Counted from the stretch's first letter, positions 1 through 9,148 are shown. The stretch: DNA of 64,000 nt from Balneola sp. (GCA_028284195.1 JANQSE010000006.1:186001-250000); one strand, 5' to 3'. Notes: generated from the letters alone by a model not told the origin. Numbers and translations: made by a program.

Positions 1-323
1 AAATTCTTATTCAGGAAGTTCACGATCCTGAACGGTATGGTGTGGCAGAGCTGGAAGGAGAAAAAGTAGTTTCCATTGAAGAAAAGCCGGTGAATCCAAA
101 ATCGAATTACGCGGTAACAGGAATTTATTTTTATGATGCTGCTGTTTATGACTGCATAAAAACCCTGAAGCCTTCGGGAAGAGGTGAACTGGAGATAACG
201 GATGTAAACAATTACTACATCTTTAAAGGAATGATGAGCAGTTCGGTATTAGAAGGTTGGTGGACTGATGCCGGAACCCCCGATTCTTACAAGCATGCCA
301 ATAAACTGGCTCAAGGTGATTAA
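1..323 (+). CDS. rfbA: Glucose-1-phosphate thymidylyltransferase, C-terminal part (cut by window edge)
   Basis: The reading frame is open from base 3, so the start lies outside the window and only about 106 C-terminal residues remain. Family hallmarks are visible: DPERYGVAE, the EEKP..PKSNYAVTGIYFYD block, GRGELEITDVNNYY and WWTDAGTPDS. These belong to RmlA, which makes dTDP-glucose from glucose-1-phosphate and dTTP, the first step to dTDP-L-rhamnose. Its stop codon overlaps the ATG of rfbD by one base, so the four rfb genes form one operon. An in-frame GTG at 42 is not the true start because conserved sequence continues upstream of it. Confidence 0.95.
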   Translation, partial: ILIQEVHDPERYGVAELEGEKVVSIEEKPVNPKSNYAVTGIYFYDAAVYDCIKTLKPSGRGELEITDVNNYYIFKGMMSSSVLEGWWTDAGTPDSYKHANKLAQGD

Positions 324-1180
324 TGAAGCTGCTGATTGCCGGTGCAAATGGCCAATTAGGAAAAGAGTGGATTGATTTCTGTTCGCAGAATCAGATTGAT
401 TATACAGCGTACAATTCAAACCAGCTAGATATTACTAACGCCTTACGCATGCAGGATAAATTAGAGATTGATAAACCTGATGCAGTAATTAATTGTGCTG
501 CTTATACAAAAGTTGATGATGCAGAGGAGAATATAGAATTAGCGAAATCCATAAATGCAGATGCGGTTAAAGAGCTGGCAACTTTATGCTTTTCAAGAAA
601 TATTAAGCTGGTACACTATTCTACAGATTACGTATTCAGCGGCTCTGAAAAGGATTTCAAAGCGTTTCCTGATGGGTATTTGGAAGATCATGGGAAAAAC
701 CCAATTAATGCCTATGGCAAATCTAAGGCGAATGGTGAAGCTGCATTAATTGATTCAGGTTGTTCTTTTTTGCTAATCCGGATCTCGTGGCTTTGTGGAA
801 AACACGGGAATAATTTTGTAAAAACAATGCTCTGGTTAGGGCAAAATCGTAACGAACTATCTGTAGTGAACGATCAATTGGGCAGTCCATCATTTTGCCA
901 TAAAGTAGTATCAGATACGTACCAATTATTGGCTAATAAGTATGAAGGTGTGTTTCATTCCACATCAGAAGGAGTAATTAGCTGGTACGATTTTGCTATC
1001 AAAATTTTTGAGATGAAAGAGCTTGATGTTAACGTACATCCAATTTCAACCGATCAGTTTCCAACCAAAGCAAAACGTCCTGTTTTTTCTAAGCTAAGTA
1101 CTGAAAAAATCAGTAACATTCCCGGCGTTAAAAAAGAAGATTGGAAAACCGGATTGAAGAAATTATTGGCTGAACTTTAA
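323..1180 (+). CDS. rfbD: dTDP-4-dehydrorhamnose reductase
   Basis: This is a 285-residue short-chain dehydrogenase-type enzyme that reduces dTDP-4-keto-L-rhamnose to dTDP-L-rhamnose, the last step of the pathway. The nucleotide-binding GANGQLG sits at residues 7-13, STDYVFSG near residue 100, and the catalytic Tyr131-x3-Lys135 in INAYGKSK. Length matches the family. It starts on the last base of the rfbA stop and is followed with no gap by rfbC, so translation is probably coupled. The gene order A-D-C-B differs from the classical enterobacterial B-D-A-C order. Confidence 0.95.
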   Translation: MKLLIAGANGQLGKEWIDFCSQNQIDYTAYNSNQLDITNALRMQDKLEIDKPDAVINCAAYTKVDDAEENIELAKSINADAVKELATLCFSRNIKLVHYSTDYVFSGSEKDFKAFPDGYLEDHGKNPINAYGKSKANGEAALIDSGCSFLLIRISWLCGKHGNNFVKTMLWLGQNRNELSVVNDQLGSPSFCHKVVSDTYQLLANKYEGVFHSTSEGVISWYDFAIKIFEMKELDVNVHPISTDQFPTKAKRPVFSKLSTEKISNIPGVKKEDWKTGLKKLLAEL

Positions 1181-1726
1181 ATGGAAATTACAGAAAGCAG
1201 AATAAAAGGGGTCTTTTTATTTGAGCCCAGGGTTTTTGAAGATGACAGGGGTTATTTTTTCGAATCATTCAGAGACAGCTATATGAAAGAGATTGGTTAC
1301 GATATTCAGTTTGTACAGGATAACGTTTCCAAATCATTCCAGGGTACTATCAGAGGTTTGCATTACCAGATTCAGAATCCTCAGGATAAATTGATAACGT
1401 GTTTAAAGGGGGAAGTATTGGATGTAGCTGTTGATATCCGAAGAAATTCACCAACCTTTGGAAACTATGTGGCTTTTAAATTGTCTGAGAAAAATCACAG
1501 GATGTTGCTTGTTCCCAAAGGATTTGCTCATGGTTTCTCTGTGCTAAGTGAGGAGGCCGTTGTGGTTTACAAATGTTCTGATTACTACAATAAAGAAGGC
1601 GAGCGGGGAATACGTTGGGATGACCCGATCATCAGAATAAACTGGAATATTTCACGGCCTATTCTATCAGATAAAGACAAAAAACTGCCGTTATTTTCGG
1701 CATTAAAAGAAGAGGATGCATTTTGA
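1181..1726 (+). CDS. rfbC: dTDP-4-dehydrorhamnose 3,5-epimerase
   Basis: At 181 residues this has the usual cupin-fold epimerase length. The catalytic base lies in RGLHYQ (His61), and VPKGFAHGF with His117 is the second family signature. It converts dTDP-4-keto-6-deoxyglucose to the L-lyxo-4-hexulose form used by RfbD. The ATG follows the rfbD stop directly and its own stop overlaps the rfbB start by four bases. Cytosolic enzyme; no unusual features. Confidence 0.95.
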   Translation: MEITESRIKGVFLFEPRVFEDDRGYFFESFRDSYMKEIGYDIQFVQDNVSKSFQGTIRGLHYQIQNPQDKLITCLKGEVLDVAVDIRRNSPTFGNYVAFKLSEKNHRMLLVPKGFAHGFSVLSEEAVVVYKCSDYYNKEGERGIRWDDPIIRINWNISRPILSDKDKKLPLFSALKEEDAF

Positions 1727-2724
1727 AAAAAATTATTGTAACCGGCGGGGCTGGATTTATTGGCTCAAATCTGATTTTGAAACTATTCAAAGACCACCCC
1801 GATTGGACGATCATGAATATTGATAAATTGACCTATGCTTCCGATCAGTCCTATCTGAAACCACTTCGGGATTCGGAACGCTATTACTTCAAAAAAATCG
1901 ACTTAGTAGATCGCGATGAAGTGAAGGATATCGTTAAGACATTTCAGCCGGATGGGGTTTTTCATCTTGCGGCAGAATCTCATGTAGATAACTCTATTAC
2001 AGGCCCTGAACCGTTCATTCAATCCAATGTGGTGGGCACATTTAATATTCTGGAAGAATGCCGTCAGCTTTGGAGTAAGGACGAAGAAGCCTGGGTGAAA
2101 AATCGTTTTGTACACGTTTCTACGGATGAGGTTTATGGTGAACTGAAAGACGATGGCTTTTTCACTGAACAAACCCCTTATGCACCGAACTCACCCTATT
2201 CGGCTTCAAAAGCAGCAAGCGATATGATCGTTCGGTCTTATTTTAAAACGTATGGAATGAACGTGGTTACTACGAACTGCTCAAACAACTACGGCCCTCA
2301 TCAGCATGATGAAAAACTAATCCCTACGGTAATTCGAAATGCGATGGTGCATAATCCTATTCCAGTATATGGAAAAGGGCAGAATATTCGCGATTGGTTA
2401 AATGTACTGGATCATTGTTCTGCATTAGAAACAGCTTTTTTAAAAGGAAAAGCCGGAGAAACGTACAATATTGGCGGGAATAACGAGTGGAAGAACCTGG
2501 ATTTGGTTCATAAGATCTGTGAGATATTGAATAACGAAGTAGGGAAAGGGCCTGATGGGGATTACAAGAACCTGATCACTTTTGTTACCGACCGTTTAGG
2601 GCATGATTTCCGCTATGCAATTGATGCTTCCAAAATTAAAGACGAACTGGATTGGGAACCCTCTCCTGATTTTGATGGAATGCTGAGAGACACAATTTTG
2701 TGGTACACAGAGAAATACAATTGA
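1723..2724 (+). CDS. rfbB: dTDP-glucose 4,6-dehydratase
   Basis: This 333-residue extended short-chain dehydrogenase converts dTDP-glucose to dTDP-4-keto-6-deoxyglucose. It has the Rossmann motif TGGAGFIGSN at residues 7-16, the STDEVYG active-site block (Thr134, Asp135, Glu136) and Tyr159-x3-Lys163 in PYSASKAA. Translation most likely starts at a TTG that overlaps the rfbC stop by four bases. That start gives the canonical MKKIIVTGGAGFIG amino end and no nearby ATG would do so. The overlap suggests coupled translation. It closes the rhamnose set. Confidence 0.94.
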   Translation: MKKIIVTGGAGFIGSNLILKLFKDHPDWTIMNIDKLTYASDQSYLKPLRDSERYYFKKIDLVDRDEVKDIVKTFQPDGVFHLAAESHVDNSITGPEPFIQSNVVGTFNILEECRQLWSKDEEAWVKNRFVHVSTDEVYGELKDDGFFTEQTPYAPNSPYSASKAASDMIVRSYFKTYGMNVVTTNCSNNYGPHQHDEKLIPTVIRNAMVHNPIPVYGKGQNIRDWLNVLDHCSALETAFLKGKAGETYNIGGNNEWKNLDLVHKICEILNNEVGKGPDGDYKNLITFVTDRLGHDFRYAIDASKIKDELDWEPSPDFDGMLRDTILWYTEKYN

Positions 2725-2750
2725 GAATTTTAATTCATAATTAATGAGCG

Positions 2751-3221
2751 ATGAGTGAACGTAGATATTGGTTAATGAAATCAGAACCAGATGCTTTTAG
2801 TATTGATGATATGGAAAAGGTAGGAGTGGAGCCCTGGGATGGAATCAGGAATTATACAGCTCGAAACTTTATGCGGGATGAAATGAACATTGGCGATGGT
2901 ATCTTTTTCTATCATTCTAATGCAAAGCCTATGGCTATTGTGGGAACCATGGAAGTTGCCAGCGAGCCATACGATGACCCAACACAGTTTGATCCCAAAG
3001 CCAAGTACTTCGATCCTAAAAGCAGCAAAGACAATCCTAAGTGGCAGTTAGTGGATGTGAAATTTGTACAGAAATTTGAGAATCCGGTTACCCGGGAGGC
3101 GATGAAAGAAGAACCGGAACTTGCTGACATGGAATTATTCCGTTTAGCTCGACTATCGATAACCCCAGTTCGGGAAAGCGAATGGAAAAAGATTCTTGAA
3201 ATGGCAGGTGCTGCTTACTGA
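2751..3221 (+). CDS. EVE domain-containing protein
   Basis: This 156-residue protein opens with YWLMKSEPDAFSIDD and contains WDGIRNYTARNFMRDEM and FYHSN, the signature of EVE-domain proteins related to human thymocyte nuclear protein 1 (PUA-like fold). The family is thought to read modified bases, but its bacterial role is unsettled. It lies 26 bases after rfbB on the same strand and may be read through from the rfb operon, although no functional link is apparent. The start gives the usual MKSEP-proximal amino end. Confidence 0.85.
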   Translation: MSERRYWLMKSEPDAFSIDDMEKVGVEPWDGIRNYTARNFMRDEMNIGDGIFFYHSNAKPMAIVGTMEVASEPYDDPTQFDPKAKYFDPKSSKDNPKWQLVDVKFVQKFENPVTREAMKEEPELADMELFRLARLSITPVRESEWKKILEMAGAAY

Positions 3222-3278
3222 ATTGGGCCATCTGAAAATCCTAAGATTGTAGTGCTAACAGCAGCGCAGAATAATGTT

Positions 3279-3620
3279 CTATTTATCCGACCAAACTGCC
3301 AGCTCATTGCCCGACGGATCTGTGAAGTGAAACCGCCTGCCACCGGGGAACGAAAAGACTTCTACTGAGATCTTGCCCCCGGATTCAATAATTTGAGCCT
3401 GTATTTCTTCAAGGTTTTCATGATACAAAACTACTAATGCTCCGTTTACAATTTCTTCATCAGTTTTCTCAAACCCACCATCCAGCCCGCTGTTAGCAAA
3501 AGCAGTATAGGTTGGCCCGTAATCTGTGAAATCCCAACCAAAAGCCTTACTGTAAAATTGCTTTATTTCGTTGAGATCCTTGGCATAAAACTCAATGTAA
3601 TTGATGTGAGTGTTTTTCAT
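3279..3620 (-). CDS. VOC (glyoxalase/bleomycin-resistance fold) protein
   Basis: A 113-residue single-module vicinal-oxygen-chelate protein. HINYIEFYAKDLNEIKQFY at the start and FHFTDPSGNELAVW at the end are the standard beginning and end of the paired beta-alpha-beta-beta-beta modules. Many relatives are described only as 'VOC family, PhnB/YaeR-like'. The substrate cannot be told from sequence. It lies 11 bases downstream of cphA on the same strand and could be cotranscribed, but a role in cyanophycin metabolism would be pure inference. Confidence 0.8.
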   Translation of the reverse strand: MKNTHINYIEFYAKDLNEIKQFYSKAFGWDFTDYGPTYTAFANSGLDGGFEKTDEEIVNGALVVLYHENLEEIQAQIIESGGKISVEVFSFPGGRRFHFTDPSGNELAVWSDK

Positions 3621-3631
3621 ATGTCGGAGCT

Positions 3632-6298
3632 CTATTCGGTTTGTTGTGGTAGATTAGGAATGTCATCCTTAGTAAAGTCATACAGGTTTTTTGCTTCCTC
3701 TTCCTTGTATTTGGTAACAAGGGCAAGTGCATCAGGTACCACATCACTGCAAATTACAATTAAACTGCCGGGTTTTGCGTTTGTAATAGCGTGCTTAATG
3801 GCTTCATTTTCTTTTGGAATTTTGGTTACCTTCTTATTAGGATCAACTTTCTTTATTCCTTCCGCTAACAAGTCTATTAATTCAGTATCGGTTCTGCCTC
3901 GCAGGTGCTTATCTTGCCTGATAATGATCTCATCAAACATTTCTGCTGCTACTTCTCCGATCTCGTTGTTGTCCTGATCTCTGCGATCTCCGATTCCCGC
4001 AATAATTCCAATTTTAGGAGTATGGTCCATTCGCTGGATCATATTGTTCAAAGCACGTAATCCGGCTGCGTTATGAGCATAATCAAGAAGCACATTAAAA
4101 CTCTCGAACTCAAACATATTCATTCTTCCCGGTGTTTGGGAAGGGGAAGGAATGAATGATTCCAAGGCTACTCTAATGTCTTCCAGGCTAACCCCGCGTA
4201 CATATGCCGCCAAAGCTGCGGGCAGCACATTCTGAATCATGAACGTAGCTTTTCCACCAAATGTAAGTGGTACACTGGTAGCTTTAGTGATCCGCATTTT
4301 CCATTCGCCCCGGCAAATGGTGATATACCCGTTTTCATAAATAGCAGATAAACCGCCTACTTTGGCAATAGCTTTGATTCTTGGGTTTTCTTCATCCATT
4401 GAAAACAGTGCCACATTTGCAGATACATTTTTGCGCATAGCATAAACAAGGTCGTCATCAGCGTTAAGTATAGCATATCCGCCAGCATGCACTGTTTCAG
4501 GAACCACACCTTTTACTCTTGCTAATTGCTCAATCGTGTGAATGCCCTTTAACCCTAAATGATCGGGGGCTACATTCGTTACAATAGCTACATCGCAGGA
4601 TTTAAAACCAAGCCCTGCACGAAGTAATCCGCCTCTGGCAGATTCCAGCACTGCAAAATCTATCGTTGGATCTTTGAGCACGAATTCGGCACTTACGGGT
4701 CCGGTACAATCTCCGGTCATCAATAACCGGTTTTGGATGTAAACACCATCAGAGGTAGTATATCCCACTTTATGCCCTTTCAATCTCATGATATGAGAGA
4801 CAAGACGGGTTGTGGTGGTTTTTCCATTCGTTCCCGTAACAGCAACTATTGGTATTTTTGACTCAATTCCCGGCGGGAATAGCATATCGACAACATGTCC
4901 GGCAACATTTCTGGGTAAACCTTCTGAAGGGGCCAGGTGCATTCTGAACCCAGGCCCTGCATTTACTTCGATTACAGCTCCTTTGGTTTCATGTAACGGC
5001 GCACTTATATCCGTAGTCATAATATCAATTCCACAAATGTCTAGGCCGATTAATCGTGAAATTCGCTCAGCCATAAATGCATTATAAGGGTGAACGATAT
5101 TAGTTACGTCTGTGGAGGTTCCCCCTGTGCTTAAATTTGCGGTGTCTTTTAATGCAAACCATTCACCATTTTCCAGAACAGTTTCCAATGTTTTCCCGGC
5201 CTGTTCGAGAATGTTTTCCGTTAACTCATTAACTGTAATCTCTGTTAATACCTTTTCATGCCCATATCCTCTGCGTGGGTCTTCGTTTACTTTATCAATC
5301 AATTCCTGGATGGTCGATTTACCATCTCCGGTAACTCCTGCAGGGGTTCGTTTAGCTGCAGCTACTAACTTATAATCGATGACAAGCAACCGGTAATCGT
5401 CGCCTTTTATATATCGTTCTACAATTACAGAGCGGGAAACTTCTTTAGCTGCCTCAAAAGCTTCCAGAGCTTCTTCCCAAGTGTTTATATCTGTAGTGAT
5501 TCCGCGCCCGTGATTCCCATTGATAGGTTTGATCACCAGCGGATATCCAAAATAATCCACCGTTTCTTTTAACCCCCGTTCTGTTCTGATGATATCGCCG
5601 CGAGGAACCGGTACTTCTGCTTGTTCCAGAATGTATTTTGTGTCTTCTTTGTCACAAGCCAGCTCAACACCAATGCTGCTTGTTTGGCTTGAAACGGTAG
5701 CCTGGATACGTTTCTGATTTTTACCATATCCTAACTGACAAAGAGAATATTTGTTGAGACGTATCCAGGGAATTCCTCTCGATTCGGCTTCTTCAATAAT
5801 GCTTCCGGTTGACGGCCCCAGCCGCTCTGCTTCGCGAAGCTCCCGCATTCGTTGGATATCAGTTTCCAGATCGTATTCCTCTCCATCAATTAAAGCTTCG
5901 GCAATTTTTACCGATGCTTTGGCTGCATAGCGCCCTACTTTTTCTTCTATATATGAGAACACAACATTGTAAACACCTTCTTCTCCATAACCACGGGTGC
6001 GTCCGAAACCTGTATCCATACCTGCAAGAGTTTGAATCTCAAGTGCGATATGTTCAATAACATGCCCCATCCAGGTGCCTTCATCAACCCGCTGAAAAAA
6101 TCCACCTTCTGTACCAACCGAACAGCGGTGCGTATATAAAGAGGGAAGTAGTTTTTCCAGGCGCTCACGAAACCCGGGAATTTTGTTGGTAGGCTTTTCT
6201 TCCAGGTCTTCCAGATCCAGAACCATCACAATTAGTTTGTGTCTTCGGATGGACCAGTAATTAGGTCCTCTCATCGCATTTATTTCCCGAATCTTCAT
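3632..6298 (-). CDS. cphA: Cyanophycin synthetase
   Basis: This 888-residue enzyme polymerises L-aspartate and L-arginine into cyanophycin using ATP. Three parts are recognisable: an N-terminal domain (about 1-160), an ATP-grasp ligase domain (about 200-470, with IKPINGNHGRG near 257 and EVNAGPGFRMH near 444), and a Mur-ligase-like C-terminal half beginning with the P-loop GTNGKTTTT near 489 and containing DYAHN. Both active sites look intact. The length fits CphA1-type enzymes. It is divergent from cphB across about 100 bases, so the two may share a control region. Translation from ATG gives the typical MKIREINAMRGPNYWS amino end. Confidence 0.95.
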   Translation of the reverse strand: MKIREINAMRGPNYWSIRRHKLIVMVLDLEDLEEKPTNKIPGFRERLEKLLPSLYTHRCSVGTEGGFFQRVDEGTWMGHVIEHIALEIQTLAGMDTGFGRTRGYGEEGVYNVVFSYIEEKVGRYAAKASVKIAEALIDGEEYDLETDIQRMRELREAERLGPSTGSIIEEAESRGIPWIRLNKYSLCQLGYGKNQKRIQATVSSQTSSIGVELACDKEDTKYILEQAEVPVPRGDIIRTERGLKETVDYFGYPLVIKPINGNHGRGITTDINTWEEALEAFEAAKEVSRSVIVERYIKGDDYRLLVIDYKLVAAAKRTPAGVTGDGKSTIQELIDKVNEDPRRGYGHEKVLTEITVNELTENILEQAGKTLETVLENGEWFALKDTANLSTGGTSTDVTNIVHPYNAFMAERISRLIGLDICGIDIMTTDISAPLHETKGAVIEVNAGPGFRMHLAPSEGLPRNVAGHVVDMLFPPGIESKIPIVAVTGTNGKTTTTRLVSHIMRLKGHKVGYTTSDGVYIQNRLLMTGDCTGPVSAEFVLKDPTIDFAVLESARGGLLRAGLGFKSCDVAIVTNVAPDHLGLKGIHTIEQLARVKGVVPETVHAGGYAILNADDDLVYAMRKNVSANVALFSMDEENPRIKAIAKVGGLSAIYENGYITICRGEWKMRITKATSVPLTFGGKATFMIQNVLPAALAAYVRGVSLEDIRVALESFIPSPSQTPGRMNMFEFESFNVLLDYAHNAAGLRALNNMIQRMDHTPKIGIIAGIGDRRDQDNNEIGEVAAEMFDEIIIRQDKHLRGRTDTELIDLLAEGIKKVDPNKKVTKIPKENEAIKHAITNAKPGSLIVICSDVVPDALALVTKYKEEEAKNLYDFTKDDIPNLPQQTE

Positions 6299-6401
6299 AT
6301 GCCTGTTTTAAATAAATATTAATAAATCGTGTTACTATGCCTGAAAGTAGATAAATTTTAGTGATTGAAAAAAATTAAGTATCGAAAAAGAAAATCAGTA
6401 T

Positions 6402-7259
6402 ATGGCAGCCAAAGGAGTACTTATTCCGATAGGAGGGAATGAAGATAAAGGCATTGAAGAAAGTGAAAGTTACACCTTAGATTTTATTGAAGATAGTATT
6501 CTGAGTAACGTAGTGAAGGAAGCAGGCGGGCCTGAAGCCAGTATCGCAATAATCCCGACTGCATCCAGTATTCCGAAAGAAATCGGGGATAATTATTTGG
6601 AAGCGTTTGATAAGCTTGGATGCTCCAATCTAAAAATGCTGGATATCAGAAACAGCCTGCAGAGCTCAAGTAAAGAAGTTATTAAAACTCTGGAAACGGC
6701 AGATTGTGTGATGTTTTCCGGCGGAAATCAAAGCAGGATCACAAAATTTATCGGGAATACCCCTGCCCATGAAATATTGAAAGAACGCTACCAAAACGAA
6801 CGATTTGTGATAGCCGGAACCAGTGCCGGAGCTATGGCGATGACTAGACATATGATTGCAGGGGGAAGCAGTCAGGAGTCTCTATACAAAGGAGCTGTTC
6901 AAATGAGAACCGGACTGGGGCTGATAGAAGGCCTGGTAATAGATACACATTTTATAAAGCGGGGCAGGTTTGGAAGAATAGCAGAGGCTATGGCAATTCA
7001 CCCAACTTTGCTTGGGCTTGGGCTCGCTGAAGACACCGGAATTATTATAGAGAATGGGAATCGTTTTAAAGTGATTGGCTCCGGAATGGTTCTTCTGTTC
7101 GACCCGGGTAAACTCACACATAACAGCCATCACATTTTACCTGAGGGAACACCTATTAGTTTAGGGAATCTTATAGTAGATATTCTGGCAAATGGTGATG
7201 AGTTTTCGATCGACAACCGCAGGGTTAGCATTTCCCCGATTGATGCGGAGTATATTTGA
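6402..7259 (+). CDS. cphB: Cyanophycinase
   Basis: A 285-residue serine peptidase of family S51 that cuts cyanophycin into beta-aspartyl-arginine dipeptides. It has the nucleophile elbow GTSAGAM with Ser141, the upstream FSGGNQSR motif, and DTHFIKRGRFGR around His183, all characteristic of CphB. There is no signal peptide, so the enzyme is cytosolic and would act on the stored intracellular polymer rather than on external cyanophycin. It is transcribed away from cphA and towards the isoaspartyl peptidase gene. Confidence 0.94.
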   Translation: MAAKGVLIPIGGNEDKGIEESESYTLDFIEDSILSNVVKEAGGPEASIAIIPTASSIPKEIGDNYLEAFDKLGCSNLKMLDIRNSLQSSSKEVIKTLETADCVMFSGGNQSRITKFIGNTPAHEILKERYQNERFVIAGTSAGAMAMTRHMIAGGSSQESLYKGAVQMRTGLGLIEGLVIDTHFIKRGRFGRIAEAMAIHPTLLGLGLAEDTGIIIENGNRFKVIGSGMVLLFDPGKLTHNSHHILPEGTPISLGNLIVDILANGDEFSIDNRRVSISPIDAEYI

Positions 7260-7331
7260 AAACTTTTTTGATCTAGAATAATTTCTGGCTTTTTAGATAG
7301 TCAGATTTTGAAAGAAACGTATTTGGCTAGC

Positions 7332-8264
7332 CTAATCGTAAATCTCAATAAATTCTTCGCCTGAACTTTTCTTCATTCCCCGATACATTCCATCGGTATT
7401 AAATTCCAGGCACACATTTCCTTTTTGATCAACGGCAATAAGGCCGCCATCGCCGTTAATTTTTAACAGCCTGTTTTGTACCACTTCATAGCAGGCTTCC
7501 TCTAAAGAAAGGTTTTTGTATTCCATCAAACAGCTGACATCATACGCAGCCACTCCACGAATAAAGAATTCCCCGCTTCCCGTACAGGATACTGCACACG
7601 TATTGTTATTGGCATAATTTCCGGCACCAATCATTGGGCTGTCGCCCACACGTCCAAATTTTTTATTAGTCATGCCGCCGGTAGAAGTTGCAGCAGCTAC
7701 GTTGCCAAATTGATCTAAAGCAACAGCACCTACCGTTCCAAATTTTTCTTCTTTGAGTGGAGAATGGTCAAGCTGAACTTTATCGTTTTTAAGTGCTTCC
7801 TGCCATTGTTGATGCCGAAGTTCATCGTAGAAATACTCATCAGTTTCTGAAGAAAATCCTTGCTCTTCAGCGAACTCCAGGGCTCCATTTCCAGCAAGAA
7901 AAACATGTTCAGATTCTTCCATGATTTTGCGAGCAAGCTGAATAGGATTTTTGATGCCGCTTATTCCTGCTACAGCACCAGCCATTAAATTTGCCCCTTC
8001 CATAATGGAAGCATCCATTTCATGAGTTCCTTCATGGGTAAATACAGAACCCTTTCCTGCATTGAACAGGGGAGAGTCTTCGAGCGTGGTTACGGCAATT
8101 TCTACTGCATCCAGTGCAGAATTTTCTTGTTGCAGCGCCTTATATCCTTTATCAAGAGCAAGTGAAAGAACAGCTTTATATGCTGCTTCTTTTTCATTAC
8201 TCATTTGGCTTTTGTGGATGGTTCCTGCACCACCGTGGATAGCTATAGTAAATAGTTTGCTCAT
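7332..8264 (-). CDS. iaaA: Isoaspartyl peptidase/plant-type L-asparaginase
   Basis: This 310-residue Ntn-hydrolase is made as a precursor that cleaves itself before Thr177 in FGTVGAVALD, freeing the threonine nucleophile. IHGGAGT at residues 9-15, GRVGDSPMIGAG and the TGSGEFFIR region are also family signatures. The enzyme hydrolyses beta-aspartyl dipeptides, exactly the product of CphB. Its position beside cphA and cphB therefore completes a route from polymer to free Asp and Arg. It converges on cphB with a 72-base gap. No signal peptide. Confidence 0.93.
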   Translation of the reverse strand: MSKLFTIAIHGGAGTIHKSQMSNEKEAAYKAVLSLALDKGYKALQQENSALDAVEIAVTTLEDSPLFNAGKGSVFTHEGTHEMDASIMEGANLMAGAVAGISGIKNPIQLARKIMEESEHVFLAGNGALEFAEEQGFSSETDEYFYDELRHQQWQEALKNDKVQLDHSPLKEEKFGTVGAVALDQFGNVAAATSTGGMTNKKFGRVGDSPMIGAGNYANNNTCAVSCTGSGEFFIRGVAAYDVSCLMEYKNLSLEEACYEVVQNRLLKINGDGGLIAVDQKGNVCLEFNTDGMYRGMKKSSGEEFIEIYD

Positions 8265-8338
8265 GGCAAGAAAATAGGAAATTTGAGAGATTGGAAATAG
8301 GAAGTACTAAGAAAGTGTCGTGCAGATGAAACGCACTA

Positions 8339-8436
8339 GACCAACGTCTAAGGCGGAGCAAAATCGAAGAGATTTTGCGGGGATTCCAGAAAGCAACTCT
8401 TTAGAACTTTGTATGCTTTTATAACGCTTGTTAGTT
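8339..8436 (-). repeat. attC-like recombination site (candidate)
   Basis: Read on the minus strand, this 98-base element begins AACTAAC and ends GTTGGTC. Both match the integron consensus boxes RYYYAAC and GTTRRRY at 6 of 7 positions and are complementary to each other at 5 of 7. The centre holds a perfect 8-bp inverted repeat (GCAAAATC/GATTTTGC at 8358-8365 and 8371-8378), as expected of a folded single-stranded attC. It lies directly downstream of the SH3-type gene, where a cassette attC should be. No integrase gene is in the window. The hairpin could alternatively be a simple transcription-related structure. Confidence 0.4.
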
Positions 8437-8438
8437 TT

Positions 8439-9137
8439 TTAATCTCCTGCTACTAGATGTGTGATTTTCCATTGGCTGTTGGTTTTCGTTAAACCTAACC
8501 GGTAGCCGATCGGGGAGGTAACAAACTTCCAGTAAACAAACCCACAAATTTTATTGTCCAGAGTACAAATATATTCCCAGGAAAGCCCCCCCATATAATT
8601 AGGTTCGATCTCCTGATGCTGATCCTTAGTTTCATAGGACTTATTTATAGGAAGCTGTACAATGTCATAGTTTAGTTGTGCCACAACCTTTGAGGTTGTG
8701 ATATTTGGTTCGTTTCGTACATTTACTTTAGTTCCGGTAATCAAAGAGTGTTCATACGGTTCGTAGTTTCCTTTTAGTTTATCCCAGTCTGTAAAAGTGT
8801 ATGGAAGCCAATAGCTGTTTGATTCTTTGTGATACTTTGAACCACCTAAAATGAGGAGGTGTTCTGCTACCTTCCAAAATCTAGATTTGGGGTCGTCAAA
8901 ATTCCAATATTCCTTAAACTCCTCAATTCCTCCTTCACCTCCCCAACTATTCGTCATTGAAGAACTCATGTTTTCGAGTATCCAGCTTTTATCCTTTTTG
9001 CCAACTGCTAAAGTAAATTCCGTTAAAAATTTGGAGAGTGTATAGTCTGAGATTTCAGCCGTTGGCGGGTACATTTTAGGCTGAGAAAACAGCAGGGGTG
9101 AGTTTAACAGCAACAGCACTAAGAAGGTCTTCTTCAT
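8439..9137 (-). CDS. Secreted protein with SH3-like segment, unknown function
   Basis: A 232-residue protein with a clear signal peptide (hydrophobic residues 3-18, ending FSQ). The segment VNVRNEPNITTSKVVAQL, around residues 138-155, resembles a bacterial SH3 domain, followed by a tryptophan-rich tail. Similar proteins are found scattered in Bacteroidota without known function. A role outside the cytoplasmic membrane is inferred from the signal peptide. The gene is bracketed by attC-like sequences on both sides and looks like a single-gene cassette. Confidence 0.7.
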   Translation of the reverse strand: MKKTFLVLLLLNSPLLFSQPKMYPPTAEISDYTLSKFLTEFTLAVGKKDKSWILENMSSSMTNSWGGEGGIEEFKEYWNFDDPKSRFWKVAEHLLILGGSKYHKESNSYWLPYTFTDWDKLKGNYEPYEHSLITGTKVNVRNEPNITTSKVVAQLNYDIVQLPINKSYETKDQHQEIEPNYMGGLSWEYICTLDNKICGFVYWKFVTSPIGYRLGLTKTNSQWKITHLVAGD

Positions 9138-9148
9138 TTTTTTATATA

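Noticed and set aside
1723-2724. rfbB as a damaged gene because no ATG start is found
   Set aside because: A TTG overlapping the rfbC stop gives the full canonical amino end, and all catalytic motifs are intact.
3558-3977. Plus-strand 139-codon open frame opposite the VOC and cphA genes
   Set aside because: It lies antisense to two well-supported genes, has an unnatural hydrophobic/serine-rich composition and matches no family. It is a shadow of the coding strand.
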